Positions 25,861 through 36,600 of a stretch of DNA of 64,000 nt are shown in pieces. Each line of letters starts with the position of its first letter. Position 1 is the stretch's first letter. Below the pieces are notes generated by a model. That model did no database searches. It was given only the letters and a program-made list of their open reading frames with translations, and was not told where the DNA came from. The stretch comes from Mucilaginibacter pankratovii (GTDB lineage Bacteria > Bacteroidota > Bacteroidia > Sphingobacteriales > Sphingobacteriaceae), in contig NZ_JACWMY010000015.1 in assembly GCF_014773265.1 (NCBI RefSeq), forward strand, positions 62,001-126,000, read 5' to 3'. The translations under genes were made by a program, and so were the position numbers.

Positions 25861-26355
25861 TTAGTTCGTTACATCTAAAAGTTGTATATTAAAATCAAGC
25901 ACCGAATTTTCGGGCAAGCCTAAAGTTGGTTGAGGGTACGGGCCGTATGCATAACGCGACGGCAGCAACAATCGTACGGTGCCGCCTTTCTTAATTTGCG
26001 GTATGCCCAATCGCCAGCCTCTTATCACCTCACCCAGCGTAAACGAAGGATGGAAATTATTGCTTTGCGCAAACTCCTTCCCACTGGTTAATATGCTGCC
26101 TTTATAATCAACAGTTACCCTTGTGGAATTTGTGTACAGGTCGCTTCCTTCGCCGGGGGCTATCACAACATAAAAAACACCCGTGGTATCAATTCGCTTT
26201 GCAACTGCAGTAAGGCCGTTAGCGGCAATATAATCCTCCACTATCTTGTCATCAATAACGGCCTGTGCCCTTACTTCCTCCGCCACATCGAATCCTTTTT
26301 TACAAGAGGATAAGCCAGCGGCAAGTAATAATATGATAACCAGTAACCTGTTCAT
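25861..26355 (-). CDS. FKBP-type peptidyl-prolyl isomerase lipoprotein
   Basis: 164 residues from the ATG at 26355, which is preceded by a good AAGGAA ribosome site. MNRLLVIILLLAAGLSSC is a lipoprotein signal (lipobox LSSC, Cys18). One FKBP domain follows: RVTVDYKGSILTSGKEFAQSN, FTLGEVIRGWRLGIPQIKKGG and RLLLPSRYAYGPYPQP. Its N-terminal segment (VEDYIAANGLTAVAKRIDTTGVFYVV) matches those in the next gene, so the pair derives from one ancestor. It is first in the two-gene unit. Confidence 0.88.
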   Translation of the reverse strand: MNRLLVIILLLAAGLSSCKKGFDVAEEVRAQAVIDDKIVEDYIAANGLTAVAKRIDTTGVFYVVIAPGEGSDLYTNSTRVTVDYKGSILTSGKEFAQSNNFHPSFTLGEVIRGWRLGIPQIKKGGTVRLLLPSRYAYGPYPQPTLGLPENSVLDFNIQLLDVTN

Positions 26356-26446
26356 TCCTTTAATAATCCGCAAATTTATTGTTTTATATGGCAAAAACGG
26401 CAGCTTAACACTTTTTAACACTTCGGGGGTGTAAATACGCGTTGGT

Positions 26447-26887
26447 TTAAGGTTTGTAGTTGATGGTGAGCTGGTTTATTTTTTTCAGGATCTCGGTTAA
26501 ATACAGCTTGTCGGCCTCGCTGATATGGGCGTTAAGGTAGTTATTAAACTGTTTCACCACATCTTTGGCCATCTGGCGTTTCTCTTTACCGAGATCGGTT
26601 AAAAATATTTTTACCGAGCGCTTATCACCTTTGTTGCTCTGGCGATAGATAAGCCCCGTTTCTTCCAGTTGGTTAAGCATCCGCGAAAGGCTGGTAGATT
26701 TTAGCCCAAGCAAAGCCGCGGCCTGCGATACCGTAGTACCTTCTTCATCAATATTGATGAGCAGGTAGCCTATAGACTGTGTAATGCCAAATTCCGTTAC
26801 TATCTGGTTGTACCGGTTAGCAACGGTTTGCCAAACGATCTTTAAGAAGTAATCAATTGTTTCCTGGTGTTTTACACTGCTTCGCAT
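26447..26887 (-). CDS. MarR-family transcriptional regulator
   Basis: 146 residues with a winged helix: TTVSQAAALLGLKSTSLSRMLNQLEETGLIYRQSNKGDKRSVKIFLTDLGKE, including the MarR wing D-K-R-S/x-x-x-LT. Helices at both ends would form the dimer. It is separated from the FKBP genes by about 90 bp and from the gamma-glutamyltransferase gene by a repeat-rich gap, so its target is not clear from context. Confidence 0.88.
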   Translation of the reverse strand: MRSSVKHQETIDYFLKIVWQTVANRYNQIVTEFGITQSIGYLLINIDEEGTTVSQAAALLGLKSTSLSRMLNQLEETGLIYRQSNKGDKRSVKIFLTDLGKEKRQMAKDVVKQFNNYLNAHISEADKLYLTEILKKINQLTINYKP

Positions 26888-26930
26888 ACGGCAACAAACA
26901 TAACATTTTTATATTGGTTTATAGATGATA

Positions 26931-27050
26931 GTTGATGGTTCATAGTAGCTCCAGTGTGGTTTATAGCTAACGGCTTAAGCTGGTTTTCAGTATCGATAAT
27001 TTTCGTAAGATCAACTATAATCTTCTTTTCCTATGAACTATGAACCATCA
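26931..27050. repeat. Inverted-repeat element between marR-like and ggt genes
   Basis: TGATGGTTCATAG (26933-26945) pairs with CTATGAACCATCA (27038-27050). Adjacent sequence (GATGATAGTTGATGG and CCATGAACTA) is shared with the element at 22598-22685. It lies in the 178-bp gap between the MarR and ggt genes, just past the ggt stop. No coding sequence seen. Confidence 0.6.
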
Positions 27051-27065
27051 CCCATGAACTAAAAA

Positions 27066-28778
27066 CTACCACCCCAATTTAGTATCGTCACCTCTCGGGT
27101 CGGCGCCACCTTCGTAGTAACCCCATTTGGTTTTCAGGATGCCATCTACCCGGCCTATAGCACCGCGTTTTTTTATCTTATAGCCCTTTTGCTTCAGTTT
27201 TTGTACGGTGAGGCTATCCAGGGCATCGGCTTCCATATCCACCTGATCGGGCAGCCACTGGTGGTGAAAGCGTTTTGCCGATACCGCTCCCTGCATACTT
27301 TTATCAAATTCTATTACATTAAGCACGGTTTGAAAAACCGAGGTGATAATGGTTGCACCGCCCGGGGTACCTACCACCATAAACAATTTGCCGTCCTTCT
27401 CTACAATAGTAGGCGTCATGCAGGATAACATGCGTTTGTTGGGCTGTATACTATTAGCCTTGCCGCCAACCAAACCGTACATATTCGGCGTACCGGGTTT
27501 CGAGCTAAAATCGTCCATCTCGTTGTTTAGCAAAAAGCCTGCGCCTCCTACAAATACATGCGAGCCAAAAGTATCGTTCAAAGTGGTTGTGATAGATACC
27601 GCGTTGCCATCCCTGTCTACAATAGAAAAGTGAGTGGTTTGGTCGCTTTCGTATCCAACAAAAGACCCCGGCAATATGGTGCTGCTTGGTGTGGCTGCAT
27701 TCCAGTTAAAGTTGACCATACGGCTGATGATGTATTTTGTGTTCAGCAGGCTGTCTACCGGTACTTTGTAAAAATCGGGATCGCCAAGGTATTTAGAACG
27801 ATCTGCATATACGCGGCGCTCGGCCTCAACAATCACCTGCACGGTAGAATCTTTATTGAAGCCCCATTTTTTCAATGGGTAACTTTCTACAGATTTCAGT
27901 AATTGCAATAAGGCTATCCCGCCGCTGCTTGGTGGCGGCATGGTAATAATTTTGTAGCCTTTAAAATCGCCGATAATGGCATTGCGCCAAACCGCATGGT
28001 AATTTTCCAGGTCGGCTTTGGTCATAATACCTTTGCCCGCGTTCATTTCGGCTACTATCAGGTCGGCAGTTTTCCCTTTATAAAAGCCATCGCGGCCTTT
28101 ATCGCGGATCAGTTCCAGCGTATGGCCCAGGTCTTCCTGTACCAATATATCGCCTTCCTTCCAGTCAACATCCTTCATCAGGTAGCTTTTACCGGGGTTA
28201 AGCGATTTGAATTTTGCCTTATCGCGATTGATATCCCTGGCTATCCTTACGGTCATTTTAAAACCGTTCAGGGCCAGGTTGATGGCAGGCTGCACCAGGT
28301 CGGCCCATTTTAATTTGCCATATTTTTTATGCGCGGCCACCATACCATCCACGGAACCCGGCACGCCCGATGCAAAATGGGTATACAAACTCATATTGGG
28401 GATGATGTTGCCGGCGCTATCCAGGTACATATTGGCATTGGCTTGCGCAGGCGCCTTTTCCCTAAAATCGAGCGTATTTGTTTTGCCTGATGCCGAGCGG
28501 TAAACCATAAAGCCACCGCCGCCAATGTTACCTGCCTGCGGATGAGTAACCGCCAATGCAAACTGTACGGCCACCGCAGCATCTACCGCGTTACCGCCTT
28601 TTTTAAGCACATCAAGCCCGGCCTGTGATGCATCCGGATAGGCACAAACAACCATACCATTGCGGTACTGGCCACTTACATTTTGCCCCAATTGCCCTTT
28701 TACACAACCTGCCGTAAGGCATAAAAACAATATAGAACAGATTAATTTATGATATGTGCTGAATTTGTGATGAATCAT
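27066..28778 (-). CDS. ggt: Gamma-glutamyltransferase
   Basis: 570 residues from the ATG at 28778. The N-terminus MIHHKFSTYHKLICSILFLCLTAGC is a secretion signal with a possible lipobox (LTAGC). The precursor self-cleaves before the Thr in TTHFSIVDRDGNAVSITTTLNDTFGS, which then acts as nucleophile of the small subunit; NAVDAAVAVQFALAVTHPQAGNIGGGGFM is the large-subunit signature. It transfers or hydrolyses gamma-glutamyl groups such as glutathione in the periplasm. The further upstream TTG (28802) is not needed. Length fits the family. Confidence 0.95.
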   Translation of the reverse strand: MIHHKFSTYHKLICSILFLCLTAGCVKGQLGQNVSGQYRNGMVVCAYPDASQAGLDVLKKGGNAVDAAVAVQFALAVTHPQAGNIGGGGFMVYRSASGKTNTLDFREKAPAQANANMYLDSAGNIIPNMSLYTHFASGVPGSVDGMVAAHKKYGKLKWADLVQPAINLALNGFKMTVRIARDINRDKAKFKSLNPGKSYLMKDVDWKEGDILVQEDLGHTLELIRDKGRDGFYKGKTADLIVAEMNAGKGIMTKADLENYHAVWRNAIIGDFKGYKIITMPPPSSGGIALLQLLKSVESYPLKKWGFNKDSTVQVIVEAERRVYADRSKYLGDPDFYKVPVDSLLNTKYIISRMVNFNWNAATPSSTILPGSFVGYESDQTTHFSIVDRDGNAVSITTTLNDTFGSHVFVGGAGFLLNNEMDDFSSKPGTPNMYGLVGGKANSIQPNKRMLSCMTPTIVEKDGKLFMVVGTPGGATIITSVFQTVLNVIEFDKSMQGAVSAKRFHHQWLPDQVDMEADALDSLTVQKLKQKGYKIKKRGAIGRVDGILKTKWGYYEGGADPRGDDTKLGW

Positions 28779-28946
28779 CTTTAAACAAATATTTTCTGCC
28801 AAATTAGTCTATTTCGGTGTAAATATCCGTCCATGTAGTGTGTAATTTTCTTGTTGAGACCCAGCCATATTATGAAAAAAATCATATTCATTTTGGCCAA
28901 ATAAGCATAAAACCTTAATTATGCCGTTGTATAGCAAACTACTATT

Positions 28947-29438
28947 ATGAAAAAGATCTCCTTTATAGCATTTATTTTATGCTCGTTTTTACTTATCGCC
29001 AACCGATCGCAGGCACAGGATTATAAAACTGCCGTAGGTTTAAAATTCGGCGGATACGAGAACGGTTTTTCGGTAAAACACTTTTTAGACCAGGGTACCG
29101 CGCTGGAGGGTATACTGGGTATCCGTTCGCACGGAGCCGTACTTACCGGCCTTTACGAGTTACACCAGCCTGCCTTTAACACCGCGGGATTAAAATTTTA
29201 TTATGGCTTTGGTGCCCACCTGGGTACAATAGGCAAGGGTAATTACAGGAATTTTGGCAACGACCAATATTACGACAGCAGCCACATCCTTTTAGGTGCC
29301 GACGGTGTGCTTGGCCTCGAATATAAAATAGCCGAAGCCCCTATCGCCGTCAGCCTTGATCTTAACCCACGCCTGGAGCTGGCCACCGGCCCGTTCTTTG
29401 ACCTGGCGCCAGGATTGGGATTGAAGTATACATTTTAG
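28947..29438 (+). CDS. Small outer-membrane beta-barrel-like protein
   Basis: 163 residues. MKKISFIAFILCSFLLIANRSQA with cleavage near the AQA-Q site is a signal peptide. The mature part shows eight or so short amphipathic strands (TAVGLKFGGYENGFSVKHFL, ALEGILGIRSHGAVLTGLYEL, LKFYYGFGAHLG) and ends in Phe (GLGLKYTF), as in eight-stranded OmpA/OmpW-size barrels. No function recognised. A perfect palindrome downstream separates it from the convergent S8 peptidase gene. Confidence 0.65.
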   Translation: MKKISFIAFILCSFLLIANRSQAQDYKTAVGLKFGGYENGFSVKHFLDQGTALEGILGIRSHGAVLTGLYELHQPAFNTAGLKFYYGFGAHLGTIGKGNYRNFGNDQYYDSSHILLGADGVLGLEYKIAEAPIAVSLDLNPRLELATGPFFDLAPGLGLKYTF

Positions 29439-29548
29439 GCTTGTTCGCGTTCGACATGCGGCGCGAACAGCCCGAACAAGCCCGAACACGTGCGATTTTA
29501 AAACGAATCGCTACTGAATAAGCCTGTAAAAACTATAAAAGCTTCCCT

Positions 29549-29582
29549 ACACAAATGCCCGGCAATTGCCGGGCATTTGTGT
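29549..29582. terminator. Perfect 34-bp palindromic bidirectional terminator
   Basis: ACACAAATGCCCGGCAA is followed directly by its exact reverse complement, ending in TTTGTGTTTT. The 17-bp arms have a G/C-rich core and A/T-rich flanks on both sides, the expected shape for a bidirectional intrinsic terminator between the converging genes at 28947-29438 and 29594-33331. Confidence 0.8.
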
Positions 29583-29593
29583 TTTGTGCTGCA

Positions 29594-32500
29594 CTACTTC
29601 ACAATAATTATTTTTTTGGCATATACCTTTTGCCCTAATGTCACCTTCAACAAATAGGTACCCGGCAACTGGTTGGTGGTATTTATGGACGCGCTAAAGT
29701 TACCGGCCGCTATGGTTTGCGATTGCTCGTACACCACCTGCCCGGCGGTATTTACAATTTCTATTTTGGCGGTGCCCGCTTCCTTAGCCACAAACAACAC
29801 GTTTAAATTCCCAATGGCCGGGATAGGGAAAATAGTTAAACCTATATCCGTGCTGGTATCTGGATGCTTGGCTACCAGCGCGAAGTTATACACGTCTGAC
29901 CGGCTTACGCAGCCCGAATTTAAAGTTACCTCTATGGTGTAATTACCGCTTTGGATAGGTGTGTAAGTTGCACCCGTTGCACCAATTACGGCAACTCCAT
30001 TTAAAAACCATTGGTTGCCTTCGGTAAAGTTAGAATTGAGCACATCGCCGGCCTGGGCGATAACCGGTTTAGTTACCGTTACCGGCAGGCGGGCGGCCGA
30101 GGGGCAACCCATGCTTTTTATATGCAGATCGTAAAAGTAATAGTAGAAACCTTTATAATAGGTAGTATCGTTAGCATTAGTTGGCGATTGCGCCGTGTTA
30201 CCTGTAATGCTGAAAATGTTACCAATTTTAAAGGGATAACCAGTTACCCCGCTGTTGTTACGAAACACCGTTACCGTATTATCATACGTTGGCGTAATGG
30301 TATAAGTACCTGCAGTGGGCAGCGTTAAATTGAGCGTAACTATGGTACCCTGGTCGGCAGGGTCATCGGTCTGCGCGCCTTCACCCGGTGTGCTGCGGGT
30401 AGCTGTAGCATTAATGGTGGCCGACGATACCGTTTCGCCGTTGGCATTAGTTACCGTAAGTGTTAATTTACCGGAGTTGCCAAAGTACATTTTTGCAGTC
30501 TCCAGCACTACGGGCACATTGGTATATACCGTTACCGATGGCCCAAACTGGTTGTACCCGCCACCCGGGAACGCTGTTTTTGCTACAGGGCCAACATTGC
30601 CGCTAAAATCATTTAAACCGGCATAAAAAGTGTTGTTTACGGGCGCGGTAGTGGTTGAAGCTATCGGCCCGAACGTTACCGGCAAAGCAGCTGTTGGCGA
30701 GGTGTACCAAAGCAACTGCCCGTCGCCCGTGCCATTAAGCAGGTACGAATTGTTGTTACTGCACAAATATGCGCTTAAAGTGCCTAATGCAGGCGGCAGG
30801 CTTATGGTTACCGTACCGGTAGTTTTATCATTAGCACTTATGGGGTCTCCGGTTAAATGGGTTTCGGCAGTAATGGCGTATGTAGCACCCGCTACCGTAT
30901 TAAACTTGCCTGCGAGGGTAAAATCAACCTCATCTAATGGGCTGATGGTACCTGTATAAACCTCATTAAAGGTAACTGCCGTATTATTTGGAGCCGTTAC
31001 CGTAACGGTAACCGGCACATTGCTAATGCTGGCGCTGCCATAATTTTTCAGCCTTACAATAACCGCCGTGGCCACCGCGCAGGATGCACCATCCTCGGCA
31101 TTAACAATAGCTGTTGCCCCGGCATCTGCCACGGGTTTTAAAAATTGTACGCGGTAGTCCTGCGTTTCGCCTTTGGCATAAGTACCGCAGGCGGCTATGG
31201 TTGATGCATCCGAAGTTTCGGTAAGTACCACACGCAGCAGGCCGAAGTTGCCGGGTATCACAGATAATGGCACGGTGATATTGCCGGTATAGGTAGCCGT
31301 ACCATTTACCACGTTGGTTGTAGCAGCCAGTTCAAATATGCCATCGCCGTTCCAATCCACAAAAACTTTGGCTGCTTTATTAAAATTGCTGCCACAGGTA
31401 CCCAGGGTGATGCTGAAGGGATATGTTTTTGCCTGTTCTAACTGTAAGGTGAGGTTGGTATAATCGGAATAACCGGTACAGCCGGCGGCGGGCGTATTGC
31501 TGATGTTGGAGAGCGTAAAATTATTCACCCGCGAATCTGCCGTTGACGCTGGCGCCGAAGTACAGTAAGCCGCCCCCCCTATCCCGGTAGCAATAAGCGA
31601 ATACGCCTGGCTACCAGAAGACAGCGTGCCTTTGTGCGATACGGTAATGGTATATGTTTTACCAGGTGTAGCGTTGGCAATATACACCTGTTCGATATTA
31701 TCGCGAATATTGTCGCCCGTGGTGGCTGCTGCCGAGGGGTTATCTGGTGTTAGCACGTATGGGTTAAAAATGGCAGCGCCATCGCTTACGCGGATATCCA
31801 GGTCGTTCACCAGCTTGGGCACGCGGCTGTTGATGGTGCCCTCGGCGTTCGGGATCCCTTGCGGATCGGTCCAGGAGATAGAAACCGCCAGCGGCCCGTT
31901 ACCCGATGCGGTAACCGTGAACGTTTTACTTTGGCCCTGTGTTAGGGTATTTTCGCTGATGAGGCTTTTGCTGCCATTATCGGTAATGGCCTGCGCAGCG
32001 GCACGCATATTTAGCAATCCCCAGCCATAAATATAATCGGGGCCAGGGTTGCCGGCATCAAATGCCGTGTGGCAGGCAAGCCCTTTAAGGGTAGCGGCAC
32101 GCATAAATGCGCCGGCATTTATTTTAGCATAGTATTCCTGCAACAGGTAAAGCGACCCGGTTACACTGGGTGCCGCCATAGAGGTGCCTGATAAGGTAAG
32201 ATATGAATTTGGGCTGCTTACGCCGGTAGATAGTACGTTTTCGCCATTGGCCACAATATCGGGTTTAATACGGCCATCATCTGTTGGCCCCCAGCTGCTG
32301 AAATAGGAACTCACTACATCCGTGCGGTTAACAGGGCCATTGGGTAGCGCACCTACCGAGCCTACCGTTAATATATTTTTGGCAGTGCCTGTAGTGCTAA
32401 TGATATCGTATCCATCGTTACTGCTGATGTTTGCCGGCCTGGGGCCTTTGTTGATGATAGAAGAATTGGTTTTAGTGGCATAACCATAATAGGTTTCGCC

Positions 32501-33331
32501 AACTGCCGGGCCATTGCTGCTACGGCTGTTACCTGCCGATTCTACAATGAGATAATAGGGCGCATTGTAGGCTATCCTGTCCCATGCCTGTACACGGGCA
32601 TCGTAAAAACCAAAATTATAATCTTCGGTATCGCCGGGGAGGCCGTACCACTCCCAATGGCCCGCGGTGCCGTTGTATTCCCAGCCGGCCACATCCCCGT
32701 ACGAGTGGTTGGAGAGGAGCAGCCCCGATGCCGCGGCGCTCATTTCAGATACATCGTTATCAAAATCCCAGGAGGAGAGCACAGGCGTATTGAATGCCAT
32801 GCCCTTTGCCGGGCCGTAAACGCCTTTGGCTATCATGGTACCGGCCACGTGGGTGGAGTGATCCAGCACGCTGGCGGCATCTTTGGAAGTGATGGTTTTG
32901 CCCGAAAATTCCCCGTGAAAAGCGTATACCGAGCCGCCATCCCAAATGCCCAGCTTATTATTGAGAAAAGTGCTGTTGCCCGATAGGCCGAGCCCTAAAG
33001 CGCCGCCCGGCTGTACGGCATTGGTACCTATAGTAGCGGCAGAAATAGTATTGTTATGCGTAACCAGGTAAACCGGGAAGCCCAGGCTGTTTACCCCCTG
33101 TAATGTTTTAAGATTGCCTGTTTTTGTTTTACTGCTGATGGCCCAGCCGCGGCTTTTGGCCAGCGAAAATGCCTTTTGCTGCCCTGTAGTGAATGCCTGG
33201 TTAGCCTCTACGGAGATATGGTTGAGTTCCTGCTTTTTGGCGGCATCAACCAATGGTTTTTGTGCAAACGCCGGAGAAATGCAACACAGCAATAAAAAGC
33301 TCAGGTAAAAAGCAGCGCGAAATTTCCCCAT
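29594..33331 (-). CDS. Secreted S8 (subtilisin-like) peptidase with T9SS sorting domain
   Basis: 1245 residues. Signal peptide MGKFRAAFYLSFLLLCCISPAFA. The S8 domain carries Asp131 (GIWDGGSV), His161 (DHSTHVAGT) and Ser384 (LSGTSMAAP). A P-domain-like region (SISWTDPQG ... YTITVSHKG), a GEVED-type domain (KVFVDWNGDGIFE ... GETQDYRVQF), CARDB-like and further Ig-like repeats follow. It ends with a type A T9SS tail (IFPIPAIGNLNVLF ... LPGTYLLKVTLGQKVYAKKIIIVK). Likely secreted through the type IX system and attached or released at the surface. Family length is larger than usual because of the added beta domains. Confidence 0.93.
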   Translation of the reverse strand: MGKFRAAFYLSFLLLCCISPAFAQKPLVDAAKKQELNHISVEANQAFTTGQQKAFSLAKSRGWAISSKTKTGNLKTLQGVNSLGFPVYLVTHNNTISAATIGTNAVQPGGALGLGLSGNSTFLNNKLGIWDGGSVYAFHGEFSGKTITSKDAASVLDHSTHVAGTMIAKGVYGPAKGMAFNTPVLSSWDFDNDVSEMSAAASGLLLSNHSYGDVAGWEYNGTAGHWEWYGLPGDTEDYNFGFYDARVQAWDRIAYNAPYYLIVESAGNSRSSNGPAVGETYYGYATKTNSSIINKGPRPANISSNDGYDIISTTGTAKNILTVGSVGALPNGPVNRTDVVSSYFSSWGPTDDGRIKPDIVANGENVLSTGVSSPNSYLTLSGTSMAAPSVTGSLYLLQEYYAKINAGAFMRAATLKGLACHTAFDAGNPGPDYIYGWGLLNMRAAAQAITDNGSKSLISENTLTQGQSKTFTVTASGNGPLAVSISWTDPQGIPNAEGTINSRVPKLVNDLDIRVSDGAAIFNPYVLTPDNPSAAATTGDNIRDNIEQVYIANATPGKTYTITVSHKGTLSSGSQAYSLIATGIGGAAYCTSAPASTADSRVNNFTLSNISNTPAAGCTGYSDYTNLTLQLEQAKTYPFSITLGTCGSNFNKAAKVFVDWNGDGIFELAATTNVVNGTATYTGNITVPLSVIPGNFGLLRVVLTETSDASTIAACGTYAKGETQDYRVQFLKPVADAGATAIVNAEDGASCAVATAVIVRLKNYGSASISNVPVTVTVTAPNNTAVTFNEVYTGTISPLDEVDFTLAGKFNTVAGATYAITAETHLTGDPISANDKTTGTVTISLPPALGTLSAYLCSNNNSYLLNGTGDGQLLWYTSPTAALPVTFGPIASTTTAPVNNTFYAGLNDFSGNVGPVAKTAFPGGGYNQFGPSVTVYTNVPVVLETAKMYFGNSGKLTLTVTNANGETVSSATINATATRSTPGEGAQTDDPADQGTIVTLNLTLPTAGTYTITPTYDNTVTVFRNNSGVTGYPFKIGNIFSITGNTAQSPTNANDTTYYKGFYYYFYDLHIKSMGCPSAARLPVTVTKPVIAQAGDVLNSNFTEGNQWFLNGVAVIGATGATYTPIQSGNYTIEVTLNSGCVSRSDVYNFALVAKHPDTSTDIGLTIFPIPAIGNLNVLFVAKEAGTAKIEIVNTAGQVVYEQSQTIAAGNFSASINTTNQLPGTYLLKVTLGQKVYAKKIIIVK

Positions 33332-33477
33332 TAAAATAAAAGTAGTGTATTTACAAGTTTCCGTATTTAATAGCGGATAAAAAAGGGAAATGCGGTATTT
33401 TTTGGGCCGCTTGTGTTTAAAGGGGGCGGCGACTCAAAAGCGGCGAAAAGTATGACATACAACCATGCAGATTTAGT

Positions 33478-33515
33478 GTGTATTATTTGCCTGTTTCCGG
33501 GTAAATAATACGCAC
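33478..33515. promoter_or_regulatory. Hairpin in the divergent intergenic region
   Basis: GTGTGTATTATTTGCC and GGTAAATAATACGCAC (about 33476-33491 and 33500-33515) are inverted copies with 14 of 16 positions matching and an 8-base loop. It lies midway in the 343-bp gap between two divergently transcribed T9SS-substrate genes, so it could be an operator for both or the structured leader of one. The rest of the gap is A/T-rich and holds a promoter-like site near its right end. Confidence 0.45.
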
Positions 33516-33614
33516 CTACACAACCGCTAACCTCCAAAAATTAGCTGTAAATAAGCAAACCATCAGGGCCTTAATTCCGTATAAGTAATAAATGGTAAAT
33601 ATCAAACACAATAG

Positions 33615-33644
33615 CTTGATTTGCACCATTTTTGCTTATTTTTG
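33615..33644 (+). promoter_or_regulatory. Putative promoter of the large T9SS-substrate gene
   Basis: CTTG (33615-33618) and TATTTTTG (33637-33644) are 18 bases apart, close to the Bacteroidota -33/-7 pattern (TTTG and TAnnTTTG). Transcription would start about 25 bases before the TTG codon at 33675. Confidence 0.45.
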
Positions 33645-33674
33645 CGTAAATAGAAAAATAATATCCCCAAAGCT

Positions 33675-36600
33675 TTGAAAAAACTATTACTTATATGTTC
33701 TATCCTTGTGTTGAGTAATACATTATACGCTCAACGCTATATTACCCGGACCTTTGGATATACATGTTATAATTTTTTCGATGACAACACCGTAGACAAT
33801 ACGAATAGTAATAACACTTTGGGCGTTTACGCGCCTGGTTTTAGCCCAGACCCCAATGTAAGCGGTAATAATACCACGGTTATTGTATCCGCCGGAACCA
33901 CACTTAATTTAGCCAGCGGTTCCGGGAAAAGTTTAACATCGAGGTATTTGGCAACCCCAAAAGGAATCAGTTCGGATTTTATGCCCAACGCTACCGATGT
34001 TGCCTACAAAACCATAAATAGTAATGATTGGGAATGGTCGTTATTGTACAAGTCAAATTTAACAGGTAGCACCTATCCTACCACCCCACCAACCAACGTA
34101 ACCACTGGCCTCACAACTGCAACAAATTCATGGCGCTATTGGTTATTTGCAAATACAAGCACTATTACGAGCAGCACAGATGGATTTTATTTAACGCAAA
34201 ACAGCTCGGGCAACCTGGTAGTTTATGTAGTGAATAACGGAACAGCATATTCACTTATAACCAGCAACTCGGCCCTAACAAATGGCACCACTTACTGTAT
34301 AAAAATCCAAAGGCTGGTTGGTGGTTCGTGGAGAATGTACCTGGATCCATACGCTACAAGTGTAACACAAGCCAAAACCTTACAATCTTCAACAACTACC
34401 ACCAGCGATGGTCATCCATTCACACCGCTTACTTACTCGCAAACATATTTAGAAGCAGAGAACTCATCTGCGGCTACTGACGGAGCTTTTCAGTGGGATA
34501 ATATTCATATGTATACCCGGTATTTAAAATTTACCAATATAACAAGTGCTGCTAACGGAGTTACCCAATCGCCCTTTTATGGCGGAATGGGTAATGTAAT
34601 ATTATGGGGATGTGCATTAGAAATGCGTGGAAATTACGACCTTGGCATAAGCGGGAGCTCGGAACTACAGATCACGAATAGCGGCTCAGCAGCCTCCAAT
34701 TTTGCAAATGGTTTAACCCCATGCACCATATATAAAACTACTGACTCGTATTTTAGTACAACTTCTGCAAACACAACAGTTTTAACATCCAACTTTCAAA
34801 TGTATAGTGGTACAGGGCAAGGAGGGATGAATGATGATGAAGTTACCTCCGGCAACACAGATGGTTCTTTATCTATACCGGTTTATTGGTTTATTGGGGC
34901 AACGGTAAATGCCTCTCCCACACCAGGCACATCCCTCACCATAAGTGGCGTGAGTGCGATTAAACAGGATGTAAATAACAATCCCGTAACCGGGACTGTT
35001 GTTTTTTCATCGGGCACAGGAGCAACTATTACTTTTGGCGACGTATGGGATTGGACAGGGAACAACGGTAGCTGGATATCAACATCAAACGCCTGGCTTA
35101 AAAACGGATCGACTTCAACTTCCCACCCGCAAGTCGCTTCTGATGTGGCGAGAATTGGAGTACTGTCCTACACAACCAATCAGCCCTTATTAACCGCAGC
35201 CAAAACTATAGGTGCCCTTATTTTGGGCGGAGCTACAGCACCAACCTTAACCACCTCAGGGAGTGGCACTTTAACCACAACCAGTTTAACTTTTGCAGGT
35301 ACCGGGACGATTGCCGCCAGTGCAGCCGTTACTGTAAACGGTGATTTGAAGATAAATTCTTCTGCATTGGCTGCCGTAACCGGAGCAAGCATTTTAACAG
35401 TAAAAGGGAATTTTTCCAACGCTACCAGCGCCACCTTTACATCTATTGGAAACACTGTCGACTTTGCAGGCAGTACACAATCTATCAGCAATGCCAATAC
35501 CACTTCATCAAACCCAACCGTCCAATTTAAAAATTTGACATTCACTGGCGCCGGCACCAAAACATTTTCGGGGGTTGGCTATACAAGTGTGGCATTTGAT
35601 GGTTTAATGACTTTGGGGGCATCGGTTACCCTATCTATTCCATCATCCTCAACACACCTGCAATTTTTAACGGGCACCACTTTAACATTTGCACAAATAG
35701 CTACCATTCCAAGCACATCCAGTATACAGGGGAACATAGATTATTACGTCTATTTTCAGGGTGGATCAACTTTTCGCAGTTACCGGTCTATGGGGGCGCC
35801 GGTTTACACGGGGAGCTACAGCGCCTCTAATGGATCGTACAACCTTTCGAGCCTGAAAAATTCATTTATTATAACAGGCCCCAGCCCGAACGGAACAAAC
35901 TTGTTTGATAAATCAACCAATAACGGTAATACACTAAAGTTTTACGCCTCGGCAACAGATACTTATACTTACGCATCTACTATAAACACCACAGTTGCTA
36001 CCGGCACCGGTTTTTATATGTATTTCAGGGGCAACCGAACCCCGGTTGGCACATCATTCCCTACCACAGACCCGTACGGAGCCAAAACTAACAAAACTCT
36101 CGGAACACCAGTAGGCAGTTATGCAACACCAGAGGCGGTAACTTATACTTATACAGGGGTGCCCAATCAAGGGAATGTAACCTCTTCCATTCCAACCTGG
36201 AATGCTTTTACTACCCCGTATCCATACTACTTTATAGCTAACCCCTACCCGGCTACGTTTGATGCAAGCGCACTGATCAACTCCACTACTTATGCCTTCG
36301 GGACTCTTTACTATATTGCCCGGTATACCTGGACCTGGTCGCCTTCGGCCAGCGCCTACGCTGTTTACGACCAGGCTACGCCAGCAGCGTCTACAAATGG
36401 TGCTAAACGATATGTTATACCGGGACAAGGATTCTTTATACAAAACAATAATTTTGCAACATTTGCGACCCAAACTTTAACCATCACGGAGTCGATGAAA
36501 AGTACTGGTAACAGCCCAAATTCCGTACGTTTATTAAGCACTTCCGCTCCTGAAAAGGACGTCGACCCCCCGGTAATGCGATTGCAATTTTCTAAAAACA

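Noticed and set aside
30315..32030. Several 100-130-residue plus-strand frames inside the S8 peptidase gene
   Set aside because: They mirror the Thr/Val/Ala-rich beta repeats of the peptidase on the other strand and contain no signature.
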